A DNA stretch of 64,000 nucleotides from CAVREM01 sp963728825 (GTDB lineage Bacteria > Acidobacteriota > Vicinamibacteria > Vicinamibacterales > CAVVIG01), in the NCBI GenBank assembly GCA_963728825.1, contig CAVSLA010000002.1, positions 186,001 to 250,000 of the forward strand. The letters are read 5' to 3'. The notes under the pieces are model-generated. The model made no database searches. It saw only the letters and a list, made by a program, of their open reading frames with translations, and had not been told where the DNA came from. This document shows positions 44,578 through 51,942 of the stretch, piece after piece; the stretch's first letter is position 1, and every line of letters starts with the position of its first letter. A program made the position numbers and the translations under genes.

Positions 44578-45585
44578 ACGCCGAACGTGATCAAGATCGT
44601 CTGCTGGAGCGGGCGCTGACGCAGGAGCTTCGTGGCGACGATCGTGCGCGAACGACCGACGCATGCCTCGACGCCGAAACCCTGGCGGCCTGGATGGACG
44701 GCGGACTCGATCGCGACGCATTGGCGAGCGCCGAGCGGCATGCGGCAGCCTGCCCGCGATGCCGCGCGCTGGTGGCGACCTTCGCGCAGACTGCGTCCGT
44801 CGAGCCGTCGGCTCACCAGAGCGGGTTCCGGCTGTGGCGCTGGTGGCTTGCGCCGCTCGCCGCAGCCACCGCCGCCACGGTGTTGTGGATGGTCGTGCCC
44901 GCCGAGCGGCCTTCCATCACGCCGGCGTCCCCACCAGCCCAGGTGTCGTCGCCTCCGCCGGTTCGACCGGATGACAACGTGCAGGAGCGGCCGCCGGTTG
45001 CGCAGAGCGCTCCGGCATCAGCGCCGTCACCTGAACCGCTGCGTAAGCAGGAGGCGGAGAGGCCTGGGGCCGACGCGGCAACAGAAGAGAGTCAAAATGC
45101 CCGTGCGAGGAGTCCGGGGCAGCCCCGGGAACAACGTGCCGATACGTCTGCCCAGGATGGTCTCGCTCGAAGCGAGCCGCCCGCCGCAGAACCGGTCCCC
45201 GCTCCTGCGGCCATTGCCAGTTTCCGGTCAGCCGAGGCGATGGTGGACGTACGGTCGCCGGACCCCGCAATCCGCTGGCGGCTCGTCGGCGGGCGCATCG
45301 AACGTTCCACCGACAGCGGCCGCTCGTGGGCACGCGTCGGCGACACGGGCGGTGCGATCCTGACGGCCGGCGCCTCGCCTTCCCCTGACGTCAGCTGGTG
45401 GGTGGGCCGCGGCGGCGCCGTCCTGCTGACCGTCGATGCACGCGGGGTCACACGACTCCCGTTCCCGGAACCTGTCGATTCTGACAGGGGTACGAGCGGC
45501 AGATGCGCGGATCGCCACCGTGACCGCGACTGACGGCCGTACCTTCATGACCGAGGACGCCGGCCTGACCTGGCGGCGTCCGTAG
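44574..45585 (+). CDS. Zinc-finger anti-sigma factor with Asp-box C-terminal domain, frameshifted at 45480
   Basis: Starts at GTG. The N-terminal zf-HC2 region is ERHAAACPRCRAL (H-x3-C-x2-C), next to WMDGGLDRD. One transmembrane helix, LAPLAAATAATVLWMVV, is at about 84-105, and a Pro/Ala/Glu-rich linker follows. The C-terminal domain contains an Asp box (STDSGRSW). A surplus T at 45480 shifts the frame; with it removed the protein continues LTGVRAADARIATV and ends with a second Asp box (TEDAGLTW) at 45585, about 337 residues. As read now it ends in random sequence at 45533. The anti-sigma part is unaffected; only the periplasmic end is lost. Confidence 0.85.
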
Positions 45586-45603
45586 CCGCGAAGGCGGGCG
45601 TGG

Positions 45604-46290
45604 TCAGTGAATGACCACGCCGATCGTGTACCGCCAGTAATTGAACGGTTCGTCGTCGGCCGGTACCTGCCAGAAATACCGGAAGTCGGCCCTCACCCCG
45701 ACGTGCGAGACGATGAAGCCGAAGACGCCGCCGCCGAGGCTGAGAACGCCGAAATAGCCCTCATCGGCCTCCTCCTCGACGACAGAGGCTCCGCACGCCA
45801 GGATCTGGCTGCGCGACGGTCCCGCGTTCGCCTCCGGGTCCGGGTACAGGCAGTTGTAGATCTGCTGTTGTCGCTGACTCGGAAGGGTTGATATCTGGTC
45901 GAAGTCGGGGAAGACCTCGATCCCCTGGTGGGTGATTCCCAATCCGCCGCCGAATGCCGCATACGGACGAATGCGCGTCCTGCCGCCGATCTTGATCGGA
46001 TAGCCGCCGTGCACGGCTCCCGTGATCATTCGCAGGCGGTTGGACCCGATCTCCGCCTTCGACCCGAAGAACTCGTTCGACACCGTGTAGTCGGCTTCGC
46101 CGCCGACGAACCCGCCTGCCCCTGCGCCGCCGGAAATACCCCAGACCGAAGGACCGTCCGCGGTCGGTTCGAAGAAGTTGATCTTCGTGATCGTTCCCAG
46201 AAATGGATTGACGTACCACTGCGCCGAGGCCGTCGCCGGCGCCAGGAACCCGGCAACGGTCAGGGCCACCACACTCGCCACTCGTCTCAT
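45604..46290 (-). CDS. Outer-membrane beta-barrel protein
   Basis: 228 residues; the signal peptide ends ATASAQW. Alternating polar/hydrophobic strands end in aromatic residues, as in outer-membrane porin-like barrels: FLGTITKINFFEP, GFVGGEADYTVSNEF, MITGAVHGGYPIKIGG, RIRPYAAFGGGLGIT, VRADFRYFWQVP, and a final FNYWRYTIGVVIH. Two Cys (YNCLY, LACGAS) may be linked in a surface loop. It is convergent with the sigma/anti-sigma operon, whose stop is 18 bp away; no functional partner is evident. Confidence 0.82.
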   Translation of the reverse strand: MRRVASVVALTVAGFLAPATASAQWYVNPFLGTITKINFFEPTADGPSVWGISGGAGAGGFVGGEADYTVSNEFFGSKAEIGSNRLRMITGAVHGGYPIKIGGRTRIRPYAAFGGGLGITHQGIEVFPDFDQISTLPSQRQQQIYNCLYPDPEANAGPSRSQILACGASVVEEEADEGYFGVLSLGGGVFGFIVSHVGVRADFRYFWQVPADDEPFNYWRYTIGVVIH

Positions 46291-46415
46291 CTCGTCTCCC
46301 CGGGGCTGGGAACGCCTCCGCGCGTGAACCTCGTCAGCCCGCGGCGGGACTATATCACTGATGAGCTTGTAGCCCAGCAGTAGTCAGGCCTAGCGAGCCC
46401 GTTGCCTCTATTAGG

Positions 46416-46931
46416 ATGTGGCGCATGCTGGAGATGCTGCGCGATCTGGTCGCTCACAAAGGCCATGCGAACGCCGCCTTGCTCAGAGCGATTTGGCAGA
46501 ATGCATCGACAGCGTCCGATCCCGAACTGTGGGATCTGCTCCATCACATTTTGCTCGCGAACCGATTCTGGCTGCTCGCCGTTCAAGGCTTGCCATTTGT
46601 TCTCGACGACGAGGCTCGCCCCTCGACATCCTTCAACGAACTCGTTCAACGGTACGCAGGTACTCACTCGCAGGAGCGCGCGTGGCTCGAGACCGCGGCG
46701 GAACCGGATCTGGCGCGGATTCTGAGAAACGCGCTCATTCCGAATGGTGCCTGTTCCGTTTCGCAAGCGTTCATGCAGGTATGCCTGCACTCGCACGGAC
46801 ATCGAGCGCAGTGTGCGAAGCTGCTGCGGCGTCACAGCGGCACGCCACCACTGACCGACTTCATTCTCTGGCTCTCGAACCGCCCTGAACCGGAGTGGCC
46901 CGAGGTGCTCAGGGCGGAACCGGCGTCATGA
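46416..46931 (+). CDS. DinB-like protein, cytoplasmic
   Basis: 171 residues; an ATG at 46425 is an alternative start. Four-helix bundle features: LRDLVAHKGHANAALL, DLLHHILLANRFW, and VCLHSHGHRAQCAKLLRR, giving three histidines in positions where DinB proteins bind a metal. No signal peptide, unlike the DinB-like protein at 3048. Function unknown; a thiol transferase role is possible. It is the last gene before a strong terminator. Confidence 0.72.
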   Translation: MWRMLEMLRDLVAHKGHANAALLRAIWQNASTASDPELWDLLHHILLANRFWLLAVQGLPFVLDDEARPSTSFNELVQRYAGTHSQERAWLETAAEPDLARILRNALIPNGACSVSQAFMQVCLHSHGHRAQCAKLLRRHSGTPPLTDFILWLSNRPEPEWPEVLRAEPAS

Positions 46932-46947
46932 ACGTGGCGATGCAATG

Positions 46948-46983
46948 AAAAAGGCGGCAGTCGGTTGACTGCCGCCTTCTTCC
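46948..46983. terminator. Bidirectional rho-independent terminator
   Basis: A perfect 10-bp stem, GGCGGCAGTC (46953-46962) and GACTGCCGCC (46967-46976), around GGTT. AAAAA precedes it and TTCTTCC follows, so it has a U-rich tail on either strand. It lies between the stops of two convergent genes (46931 and 47050). Confidence 0.85.
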
Positions 46984-47049
46984 GTCTATCCCGGTGAAGG
47001 TCCGACGCAGCGACCATCCGTCCGATGGGGAGTCGAACGATTGGCGCCG

Positions 47050-48015
47050 CTATCCGATTTCGTTGTAAATCGCCTGCACGTTGGTCGGCAGCCGGGCGCC
47101 CGTCGGCGGATTGATACCGGCCGGCGGCGTCCAGGTCTTCACGAAGTCCTCCACCGTTTGCCCCTTCTTCTTCGCCGCGCGCACCGCGTCGAGGAAGCTC
47201 CGGTTGAAATCGGCGAACGCCCGTAGATCGTTGAACGTCATCACGGTGCTGTGCCCGGTGATGATGCGATCGGCCGACTTGCTCAAGGCCGCGTGCGCCT
47301 TCATCAGCGTATCGGGATACGAGACGCCGCTGGCGCCGTTGTTGCTGTCGAGGATCGGAATCTGATTGTTCCAGGCGAAGATGTCGCCGGCATGCACGAT
47401 GCGCTGCGCCGGGAACAGGATCCAGGCATCGCCATTCGTGTGGCCGCGCCCGAAAAAGTACAGCTCGACCTGCTCCGGCCCCTTGCCGAGCGTGAGGCGG
47501 TCGCCAAAGGTGCGCGTCGGCAGGTTCCGGTTGCCGTTCGCCTCGAAGATGCTCGGCTGCGGCTCTTTCGGCGCCGGGAAGCCGGCCACCGGCTTCCAGT
47601 TGCGCACGTTCTTATCGGTGGCCTCGTGGGCGATCACCTCGATGGCCGGGAACTCGACGTTGCCGCTCACGTGGTCGCCGTGGCAATGCGTGTTGATGAT
47701 GGTCGTCACCGGCCGGCCGGTCAGCTCCTTGACGGCCGCGATGATCGGCGCGCCGTATTTCGGGTTCTTCGTATCCACAATCGTCACGCCGTCGCCCCGC
47801 AGCCACACGGCCGAAACCCCGCCACCGCCGCGCAGGAGCACGAGCGTGTCGGACAATTTCTCGGCCTCGACGGTCGGCGGACCCTGCGGCTGGCCGCCGC
47901 GTCCGGCCGGCTGCTGGCCTGCCGGCGGCTGGCCTGCCGGCTGTTGGTAGGCCCGGATGGTTTTCGACAGAGGGCCGCCCAAGAGAAGCAGCCCCAACAG
48001 ATCTCTCCGTTTCAT
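47050..48015 (-). CDS. MBL-fold metallo-hydrolase, exported
   Basis: 321 residues from the ATG at 48015; the open frame runs on far upstream but only from here are there a signal (MKRRDLLGLLLLGG, possibly Tat) and a ribosome-binding region. A Gln/Pro/Gly-rich segment follows (AGQPPAGQQPAG). The metallo-beta-lactamase zinc motif HxHxDH is in NTHCHGDHVSGN, with further ligands in GRGHTNGDAW (His), VHAGDIFAW (Asp) and ITGHSTVM (His). Such proteins hydrolyse lactones, phosphoesters or thioesters; the group resembles exported cyclase/hydrolase-like enzymes of soil bacteria. Confidence 0.88.
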   Translation of the reverse strand: MKRRDLLGLLLLGGPLSKTIRAYQQPAGQPPAGQQPAGRGGQPQGPPTVEAEKLSDTLVLLRGGGGVSAVWLRGDGVTIVDTKNPKYGAPIIAAVKELTGRPVTTIINTHCHGDHVSGNVEFPAIEVIAHEATDKNVRNWKPVAGFPAPKEPQPSIFEANGNRNLPTRTFGDRLTLGKGPEQVELYFFGRGHTNGDAWILFPAQRIVHAGDIFAWNNQIPILDSNNGASGVSYPDTLMKAHAALSKSADRIITGHSTVMTFNDLRAFADFNRSFLDAVRAAKKKGQTVEDFVKTWTPPAGINPPTGARLPTNVQAIYNEIG

Positions 48016-48034
48016 ATCAATCCCCCTTCGAAAG

Positions 48035-48172
48035 TCAGTCCTGATTGACGCGAACCGCGCCTCGCATCCAGGGATGGATGCAGCACTGGAACTTGTGCAG
48101 CCCGGCGTCCATCTCCGGCAGCGTTTGCGATCCTCCATAGGGCACGAACACCAGAGTCCGGGGTCGGCGCAT
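48035..48172 (-). pseudogene. Cupredoxin C-terminal remnant
   Basis: A 45-residue frame ends with FQCCIHPWMRGAVRVNQD, the C-terminal copper loop of plastocyanin-like proteins (Cys, His, Met ligands: CCIHPWM). A full cupredoxin with signal peptide would need about 110-150 residues, but an in-frame stop lies a few codons upstream of this piece. So the N-terminal half including the first His ligand is missing or in another frame. It lies just behind the start of the metallo-hydrolase gene on the same strand. Confidence 0.6.
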
Positions 48173-48236
48173 TCTTGCGCCGAAAGCATCGTAGGACAAG
48201 CGGGGACACTACCTCTCAGCGCCGGCGGCGTCAAGC

Positions 48237-48398
48237 GACAGAGCGCTGAGCTTCGCGGCGAGCGCGGTGAGATATGTCGGGAAGACTTGGCTGTCGACAG
48301 ATCCATCAGCCGCCCCGGGCACGCTGCGCATCTTTCTGCCGGACGGCACGCTCGTGCTCGATTCGTGCGGCGAGACCTATCGGCTTGCGCGCTGGCGG
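48237..48398 (+). pseudogene. Fragment of a small exported protein family
   Basis: The segment AVRYVGKTWLSTDPSAAP and TLRIFLPDGTLVLDSCGE-TYRLARWR looks like the conserved core of a small acidobacterial lipoprotein family (META-like). There is no signal peptide in front of it and the frame loses all similarity after RWR, so both ends seem to be gone. Recognition is from memory of the core words and is moderate. It lies divergently to the cupredoxin remnant. Confidence 0.4.
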
Positions 48399-48446
48399 AC
48401 GGCGTCAGTAGCCGCTGCAAGATCTTCCCGGCTCCCCGTTCTAAGG

Positions 48447-48471
48447 AAAAGGGCCGATCAGGCCCCCTTTT
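48447..48471 (+). terminator. Hairpin in the leader of the DUF4139 gene
   Basis: AAAAGGGCC, loop GATCA, GGCCC, CC bulge, TTTT. This is followed at once by the AAGGAG ribosome-binding site of the next gene. It may stop transcription coming from the remnant region or act on translation of the DUF4139 gene. Confidence 0.45.
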
Positions 48472-48486
48472 CAAGGAGCGGCGCCG

Positions 48487-49998
48487 ATGTCTGCTGCACG
48501 CAGATGGTTCACAATCTTCGTCCTCGCCGGAGCCGCCGTGGTTTTGCGGCCCGCACTGTCGGCGGGTCCAGCGGCCGCCGACCTCGCCGGGCCTGAGAAC
48601 GCCGGCCAACAGCGGGCTGACCCGGCTTCGTCCCAGGACGCGACGACCACCTTGGACGATCAAGCGGAGCTTGCCGTCACCGTCTACAACTCGGACATCG
48701 CGCTGGTCCGGGACGTCCGCAGTCTTCAGCTCGCGCCCGGCGTGGCGAATCTTCGCTTCATGGATATCGCCGCCACCGTCAACCCGGCAACGGTTCACTT
48801 CCGATCGCTGACCGAACCGTCGCGGCTGAGCGTGCTCGAACAGAACTACGAGTACGACCTGCTCGAGCCGGACAAGCTGCTGCGCAAATACGTCGGGCGT
48901 GAGGTCACGTTGATGCGCACGCGGCAGGATGGCGGATCGACCCGTCAGGAGGAAGTCAAAGCGCTCCTCCTCAGCTACAACTCGGCGCCGGTCTGGAAGA
49001 TCGGCACGGAAATCGTCACCGGGCTCGGCGCCGATCACATTCGCTTCCCGGAACTGCCCGACTCGCTCTACTCGCGGCCGACGCTGATCTGGACGATCGA
49101 AAACGACGGGGGAGCACGACACCGTGTCGAAGCGTCGTACCTGGCGGGCAAACTGTCATGGCAGGCGGACTACGTCCTGACCGTCGGTCGTGACGACAGG
49201 AGCGGCGACCTCAACGGCTGGGTGACGCTCACGAACGGGAGCGGTACGGCCTTCCGCAACGCGACGCTGCAGCTGGTGGCCGGGGATCTCAACCGCGTCC
49301 GCCAGCAATTGGGCCGGATGGCGATGGATGCGGTCGCGCGCCGTGCGGAGGCCGCACCCGCGCCGATGGCCCAGGAGGCGTTCTCGGACTATCACCTCTA
49401 CACGCTCGGCCGCAAAACGACGATCAACAACAACCAGACCAAGCAGGTGAGCATGCTGGAAGGCACCGACCTGCCGGTGGTCAAGCGCTACGTCGTGGAG
49501 GGACAGAACTACTACTACCACAACCAGCAGCATCCGGGCGCGCCGCTCAAGGACAACGTCCAGGTCTATTACCAGTTCAAGAACGATCAGAAAGGTGGCC
49601 TCGGACTGCCAATGCCCGCGGGCGTGCTGCGTGTCTACCAGGAGGACTCGAAGGGCGGCGTGCAGTTCGTCGGCGAGGATCGCATCTCGCACACCCCGAA
49701 GGACGAGACGTTGAACGTCAAGATCGGCAACGCGTTCGACGTGATCTGCGAACGCAGTCAGATCGATTTCCGGAAGGTCGCCAGCAACGTCTACGAACTC
49801 GAATATCAGATCACCCTCCGCAACCACAAGCCGAACCCGGTGGCGGTGGAGGTGAACGAGCCGATCGGCGGCACGTGGCAGATGGTGCGGTCGTCCCACC
49901 AGTGGGCCAAGACCGCGGCGTGGGCGGCGCAGTTCAAGGTGCCGGTGGCGGCCGACGGCAGCGCGGTGCTGAAGTACCGCGTCAGAGTGACGTACTGA
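48487..49998 (+). CDS. DUF4139-family exported protein
   Basis: 503 residues from the ATG at 48487, with AAGGAG 8-9 bases upstream; the signal region is FTIFVLAGAAVVL. DUF4139 features: AVTVYNSDIALVRDVRSLQL at the start, then VASYLAGKLSWQADYVLTV-like and DLNGWVTLTNGSGTAFRNATLQLVAGD, and a C-terminal immunoglobulin-like part (YELEYQITLRNHKPNPV, VPVAADGSAVLKYRVRV). The central Tyr-rich stretch YYYHNQQHPG is unusual. Function unknown; mucoidy-related proteins share this domain. It is intact and probably expressed alone. Confidence 0.87.
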   Translation: MSAARRWFTIFVLAGAAVVLRPALSAGPAAADLAGPENAGQQRADPASSQDATTTLDDQAELAVTVYNSDIALVRDVRSLQLAPGVANLRFMDIAATVNPATVHFRSLTEPSRLSVLEQNYEYDLLEPDKLLRKYVGREVTLMRTRQDGGSTRQEEVKALLLSYNSAPVWKIGTEIVTGLGADHIRFPELPDSLYSRPTLIWTIENDGGARHRVEASYLAGKLSWQADYVLTVGRDDRSGDLNGWVTLTNGSGTAFRNATLQLVAGDLNRVRQQLGRMAMDAVARRAEAAPAPMAQEAFSDYHLYTLGRKTTINNNQTKQVSMLEGTDLPVVKRYVVEGQNYYYHNQQHPGAPLKDNVQVYYQFKNDQKGGLGLPMPAGVLRVYQEDSKGGVQFVGEDRISHTPKDETLNVKIGNAFDVICERSQIDFRKVASNVYELEYQITLRNHKPNPVAVEVNEPIGGTWQMVRSSHQWAKTAAWAAQFKVPVAADGSAVLKYRVRVTY

Positions 49999-50014
49999 CA
50001 GACAAGAGCGCTGT

Positions 50015-50081
50015 AATTGGGAATTAGGAATGAAGAATTAGGAATTCTTAATTCTTCATTCCTAATTCATAATTCCCAATT
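50015..50081. repeat. AT-rich heptad palindrome abutting a start codon
   Basis: The left half AATTGGGAATTA...GAAGAATTAGG and the right half are reverse complements, except for one 7-bp unit present only in the right half. The right half ends at 50081, the base before the ATG at 50082, so no normal ribosome-binding site exists for that gene. Units AATTAGG, AATGAAG, AATTCTT, CATTCCT are all 7 long. Confidence 0.75.
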
Positions 50082-50591
50082 ATGCGTTTCTACTCTGCCG
50101 CTGTCGCCGCTGTTGCTCTCTGGATCGTGCTTGGTTCCACATTGCCGTCGCCACGGGCGCAGACCGCTGCGCCGGCCGACCTCCGTGCCGCGCTCGAGGG
50201 CACCTGGCAGCTCGAGGAATGGCACGTCAACGGTCAGGTCCTCCGGCCTCCCCAGGCGGACGGCCGCTGGTCCAACCACGACGGCGTCGCGCTCTTCGTG
50301 CTCCACCGGGCTGACACCGCCGAGTCGACGATGGGCTACGGTGTCTACGAGATGACAGCCGACACCTGGGGCTACCGGTATACGCACATGCAGACCACCA
50401 GCGGGCCGATCGGCGGGCCATTCAAGGTTGGCGTGACGAAACCGGGCCCGATGCGGACATTCAAGATCCGCCGCGAACCCGGCAAGGTGATTCTCGAAGG
50501 AGCGGGCGAGGATCGGCGCGAATACGAGGGACCGTTCTTCACCTTCATGCAGAAGGGGCAGATCATCCGAAAGTGGCGCCGCGTTTCATAA
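50082..50591 (+). CDS. Exported lipocalin-like small protein
   Basis: 169 residues with a signal peptide ending SPRAQT. The beta pattern EGTWQLEEWHVNGQVL, GVALFVLHRADTAESTMGYGVYEM and TWGYRYTHMQ resembles lipocalin-like domains that start G-T-W. The end is charged (KVILEGAGEDRREY, IRKWRR). No known ligand. The translation start immediately follows a repeat, so either it is leaderless/weakly initiated or an internal start is used. Confidence 0.68.
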   Translation: MRFYSAAVAAVALWIVLGSTLPSPRAQTAAPADLRAALEGTWQLEEWHVNGQVLRPPQADGRWSNHDGVALFVLHRADTAESTMGYGVYEMTADTWGYRYTHMQTTSGPIGGPFKVGVTKPGPMRTFKIRREPGKVILEGAGEDRREYEGPFFTFMQKGQIIRKWRRVS

Positions 50592-50667
50592 AAGGCGCGG
50601 TGGTGGGGTAACGAGCCGATCCCGATTGTACGAAGCCGCGGTAGAATCCCGCCCCTTGGAGGACGAC

Positions 50668-51183
50668 ATGGCGAAGGCTAAGAAGAAGGCGAAGGGACGA
50701 TCGGCGGGTCGGAAGGCCCCGCGCGCGACGGCGAAGCCGAAGAAGGTCTCCTGGCTCGCGAAGGGCTATCCGGTGTTGTCGTCGGTGACTGTGCTCGACA
50801 ACTGCGCGCAGGCGATCGATTGGTACAAGAAAGTGCTTGGCGCGAGGCAGCGGCTGCGCCTCGACATGCCGGGCGGAACCGTCGCGCACTGTGAGCTCGG
50901 CTTCGGTGACGCGGTGCTGATGATGGGGAGCCCGGTGCCGCCGCAGTTCCCGTCGAAGAAGGCCTCGCTCGGGGTCTACGTCAAGGACTGCGATGCCGTC
51001 TACAAAAAGGCAATGAGCGAGGGCGCGCGCTCACTCCAGGAACCCGCCGACCAGTTTTACGGCGATCGCTCTGGACGGTTCGAGGATCCCTTCGGCAACG
51101 AGTGGTCCGTGATGACCCACATCAAGGACGTCAGCGCGAAGGAGATGAAGAAGGCGATGGCCCAGATGGGTGCCACGACCTGA
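50668..51183 (+). CDS. VOC-family (glyoxalase/PhnB-like) protein
   Basis: 171 residues from the ATG at 50668, with TTGGAGG in front; upstream starts are not supported. A Lys/Ala/Arg-rich N-terminal tail (AKAKKKAKGRSAGRKA) of about 28 residues precedes the fold, which is unusual and resembles a nucleic-acid-binding tail. The domain then reads VTVLDNCAQAIDWYKKVLGA, DMPGGTVAHCELGFGDAVLMMG, LGVYVKDCDAVYKKAM and DRSGRFEDPFGNEWSVMTH. The TH at the end and the DPFG box are typical of PhnB/YdcF-like members. TAGAAT at 50642-50647 may be the -10 box. Confidence 0.85.
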   Translation: MAKAKKKAKGRSAGRKAPRATAKPKKVSWLAKGYPVLSSVTVLDNCAQAIDWYKKVLGARQRLRLDMPGGTVAHCELGFGDAVLMMGSPVPPQFPSKKASLGVYVKDCDAVYKKAMSEGARSLQEPADQFYGDRSGRFEDPFGNEWSVMTHIKDVSAKEMKKAMAQMGATT

Positions 51184-51925
51184 TTGCCTTCTTGAACCCG
51201 ATTCGCTCGCGTACCTCCTGGGTTCCGCCCTGCGTAGGGCGGACCTCTTTAGGTCCGCCGAACTGGGCGCGCGACGTCGGCGAGACGTGTTCGTCCGCGG
51301 TAACGCTGTGCCGGGCGAGGAAGCTCGTACTGCGCGCGAGATTCATACGGGGCAGAGTTTTCGACGTGAGAGATTGACGTCCAGCGGGTCCTGGCCGCGA
51401 ACAGCCCCACCGGGTGCTCGGCGACAAGCCCTGATCACGGAAGACGCCTCCGCGCCCGGCGGGGCGGCCCCGTTCGCGGCCACCCGCACGCGTCAATCTC
51501 CTGTCTATGATTTTCGCCGCGGCACGACAACCGTGTCAGCGTCGGACGCGGACGAGGAAGCTCGGGCGGCAACGCGTCGAACTCGCGTGACCGCGAAGTC
51601 GAAAAACCGCGCGCCGCAGGCCAGGGTGCCGCGTCGATCGTGCTTGTCGCAGTGACGATCGCCTGACCTGCCAGGTTCCCTGTTTGAGCCGCCCGTTCAA
51701 GTTACGTGAATCGACGCGGGCGACGGCAGGTCCCGCCGGAGGGCGCGGTTTTCCACGCGAGCTTCGCGCGGCGCAGCACGAGCTTCCTCGCCCGCGTATG
51801 TCCCAGCAGGGCGAACACGAGCGGCGGACCGTTTTGCGAAGAAGTCCGTAGTTCGCGGGCGTGAGATTGACGCGCGCACGTCAACACAACCCAAATCAAC
51901 GAGTCATGGGCCGCTGGCGCTTCTG
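51184..51925. other. Gene-free region with inverted repeats
   Basis: No frame in 742 bp has a recognisable protein or ribosome-binding site. The stretch contains a hairpin of the GGTCC family at 51238-51259 and a 23-bp inverted repeat at 51313-51335 and 51771-51793 with one mismatch (core GCGAGGAAGCTCGT). A third, partial copy of the core is at 51548-51564. Related GTGAGATTGACG-type words occur near 51366 and 51860. Frame-independent repetition, with arms of opposite direction, suggests decayed mobile or structured DNA rather than a lost gene. Confidence 0.6.
51238..51259. repeat. Hairpin element, 9-bp stem, related to the GGTCC family
   Basis: GGCGGACCT, CTTT loop, AGGTCCGCC. It follows a second small hairpin CCGCCCT-GCGT-AGGGCGG at about 51226-51243, with which it overlaps, and stands 55 bp after the VOC gene stop. 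Confidence 0.6.
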
Positions 51926-51942
51926 CTACGGAAGCGCCAGCG
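51912..51942 (-). terminator. 12-bp hairpin across the quinoprotein stop codon
   Basis: CGCTGGCGCTTC and GAAGCGCCAGCG pair around a short loop; the stop codon of the quinoprotein gene lies in the loop. No U-run follows, so termination is possible but not proven. Confidence 0.4.

Noticed and set aside
47010..47050. tRNA-like sequence GGGAGTCGAAC downstream of the terminator
   Set aside because: Only a T-arm-like word is present; no cloverleaf partner arms or acceptor stem could be found.
48016..49122. Upstream extension of the metallo-hydrolase frame to 49122
   Set aside because: It runs through the cupredoxin remnant and antisense to DUF4139; the signal peptide at 48015 defines the start.
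51184..51655. 161-codon frame in the gene-free region
   Set aside because: It crosses hairpins and inverted repeats, has no ribosome-binding site and no family-like sequence.
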